Assembly: GCA_964493075.1 (NCBI GenBank)
Contig: CAZBNU010000267.1
Span: 1 to 5,047 of the forward strand
Length of the DNA stretch: 5,047 bases
Direction of reading: 5' to 3'
Origin: SLFT01 sp964493075
GTDB lineage: Bacteria > Hydrogenedentota > Hydrogenedentia > Hydrogenedentales > CAITNO01
Part shown: positions 4,347 to 5,047 of the stretch, in pieces
How positions within the stretch are numbered: position 1 is the first letter of the stretch
Layout: every line of letters starts with the position of its first letter
Position numbers and translations under genes: made by a program
Notes under the pieces: generated by a model
The model's input: only the letters and a program-made list of their open reading frames with translations
Told to the model about the DNA's origin: nothing
The model's database searches: none

Positions 4347-5047
4347 ATGTCAGCGCAGAAATACACAATGAAACCCTACTTCAGTACAAATAACATCGCT
4401 CTTTATCAGGCAGATGCCATAGAAATCCTTAACGGCCTTGATGCCGAAAGCGTAGACCTGATCTTCGCTGATCCGCCGTACAATCTTTCCAACGACGGGA
4501 CAACGTGCCACGCCGGAAAGCGTGTGAGCGTGAACAAGGGCAAGTGGGATTCCAGTCAAGGAATTGAAGAAGATTTCAAGTTTCATTCCGAATGGATTGC
4601 GGCATGCCGGCGGGTGCTGAAGCCGAACGGATCGCTGTGGATATCGGGCACGTACCATTCCATTTATGCCTGCGGATTTGCGCTGCAGCAGCAGGGCTGG
4701 CATCTGGTGAACGACATCTGCTGGTACAAGCCTAATGCCGCGCCCAACCTTGCCTGCCGCATGTTCACAGCGAGTCATGAAACGCTGCTCTGGGCGCGCA
4801 AGGACAAGAAGGCAAAGCATTACTTCAATTACGAACTGGCCAAAGGCGGCAACTGGGAAGGGGATACGCTCAAGAAACCGGACAAGCAGATGCGCAGCGT
4901 GTGGGTTGTAAACCCACCGCGAAACACGGAGAAACGGTTCGGCAAGCATCCGACCCAGAAGCCAGAGGCCTTGCTGGAACGGATTATTCTGACGTGCAGC
5001 CGCGAAGGCGATGTCGTTCTTGACCCTTTCTGCGGCAGCGGCACCAC
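4347..5047 (+). CDS. DpnA/HinfI-like beta-class adenine-N6 DNA methyltransferase, 3' end missing
   Basis: Transfers a methyl group from S-adenosylmethionine to adenine in a short DNA site. The frame stays open to the window end (233 full codons). Motif IV DPPY is at 42-45, a central LKPNGSLWISG is at 91-101, motif X HPTQKPEALLERI is at 201-213, and the start of motif I, DPFCGSGT, is at 226-233. Motif IV before motif I is the beta-class order. The whole strongly recalls M.DpnA (GATC) and, less closely, M.HinfI, for example VSVNKGKWD, ANPNL-like APNLACR and ETLLWARK-type segments. The target site is not proven. About 40 residues should follow. No clear Shine-Dalgarno precedes either ATG4347 or in-frame ATG4368; the latter matches family N-termini (MKPYF) better. 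It begins 32 bases after the candidate antitoxin on the same strand. A restriction gene may follow. Confidence 0.95.
   Translation, partial: MSAQKYTMKPYFSTNNIALYQADAIEILNGLDAESVDLIFADPPYNLSNDGTTCHAGKRVSVNKGKWDSSQGIEEDFKFHSEWIAACRRVLKPNGSLWISGTYHSIYACGFALQQQGWHLVNDICWYKPNAAPNLACRMFTASHETLLWARKDKKAKHYFNYELAKGGNWEGDTLKKPDKQMRSVWVVNPPRNTEKRFGKHPTQKPEALLERIILTCSREGDVVLDPFCGSGT

Noticed and set aside
4350..4949. 199-codon minus-strand frame
   Set aside because: Antisense to the methyltransferase, whose motifs (DPPY, HPTQKPE, DPFCGSGT) show that the plus strand is coding.
1..5047. CRISPR array, insertion sequence or tRNA-integrated element ends
   Set aside because: No regularly spaced repeats, transposase, integrase or duplicated tRNA 3' end could be seen within the window.

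Overview
The window is bacterial chromosomal DNA with mixed base composition. The organism cannot be named from this alone. A DUF1844 protein, a tiny bS22/mS38-like ribosomal protein and a large secreted GH123/DUF4091-type enzyme together suggest the Planctomycetota/Lentisphaerota/Hydrogenedentota kind of lineage, but that is inference.

Left part, minus strand (about 118-1535): a compact housekeeping cluster read right to left. An extended -10 type promoter (1506-1535) is followed by nucleoside diphosphate kinase (ndk, 1368-922), a 29-residue very basic protein (868-779) of the bS22/mS38 (AURKAIP1/COX24) type, and a DUF1844 protein (679-176). It ends in a strong intrinsic terminator (157-118). 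The first 117 bases carry an open frame running toward that terminator, which may be the tail of a convergent gene cut by the window edge.

Middle (1567-3376): a histidine tRNA (GTG) on the plus strand with its own good sigma-70-like promoter. It converges with a 553-codon secreted GH123-like/DUF4091 glycoside hydrolase gene on the minus strand. The tRNA is odd: it has A73 and a genomic T at -1 instead of the usual G-1:C73 identity pair, and its 5' leader can pair with its own ACC end.

Right part, plus strand (3453-5047): lower-GC, accessory-looking DNA. A zeta-toxin-like P-loop kinase gene (3512-4084) overlaps by 4 bases a 77-codon small gene (4081-4314) that is a candidate antitoxin. After 32 bases comes a DpnA/HinfI-like beta-class adenine-N6 DNA methyltransferase (4347 to the window end, incomplete). 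The toxin leader holds several inverted repeats, and one of them places the Shine-Dalgarno inside a hairpin. The block reads as the start of a defence or addiction island: a toxin-first TA-like pair next to a modification enzyme whose restriction partner, if any, lies beyond the window.
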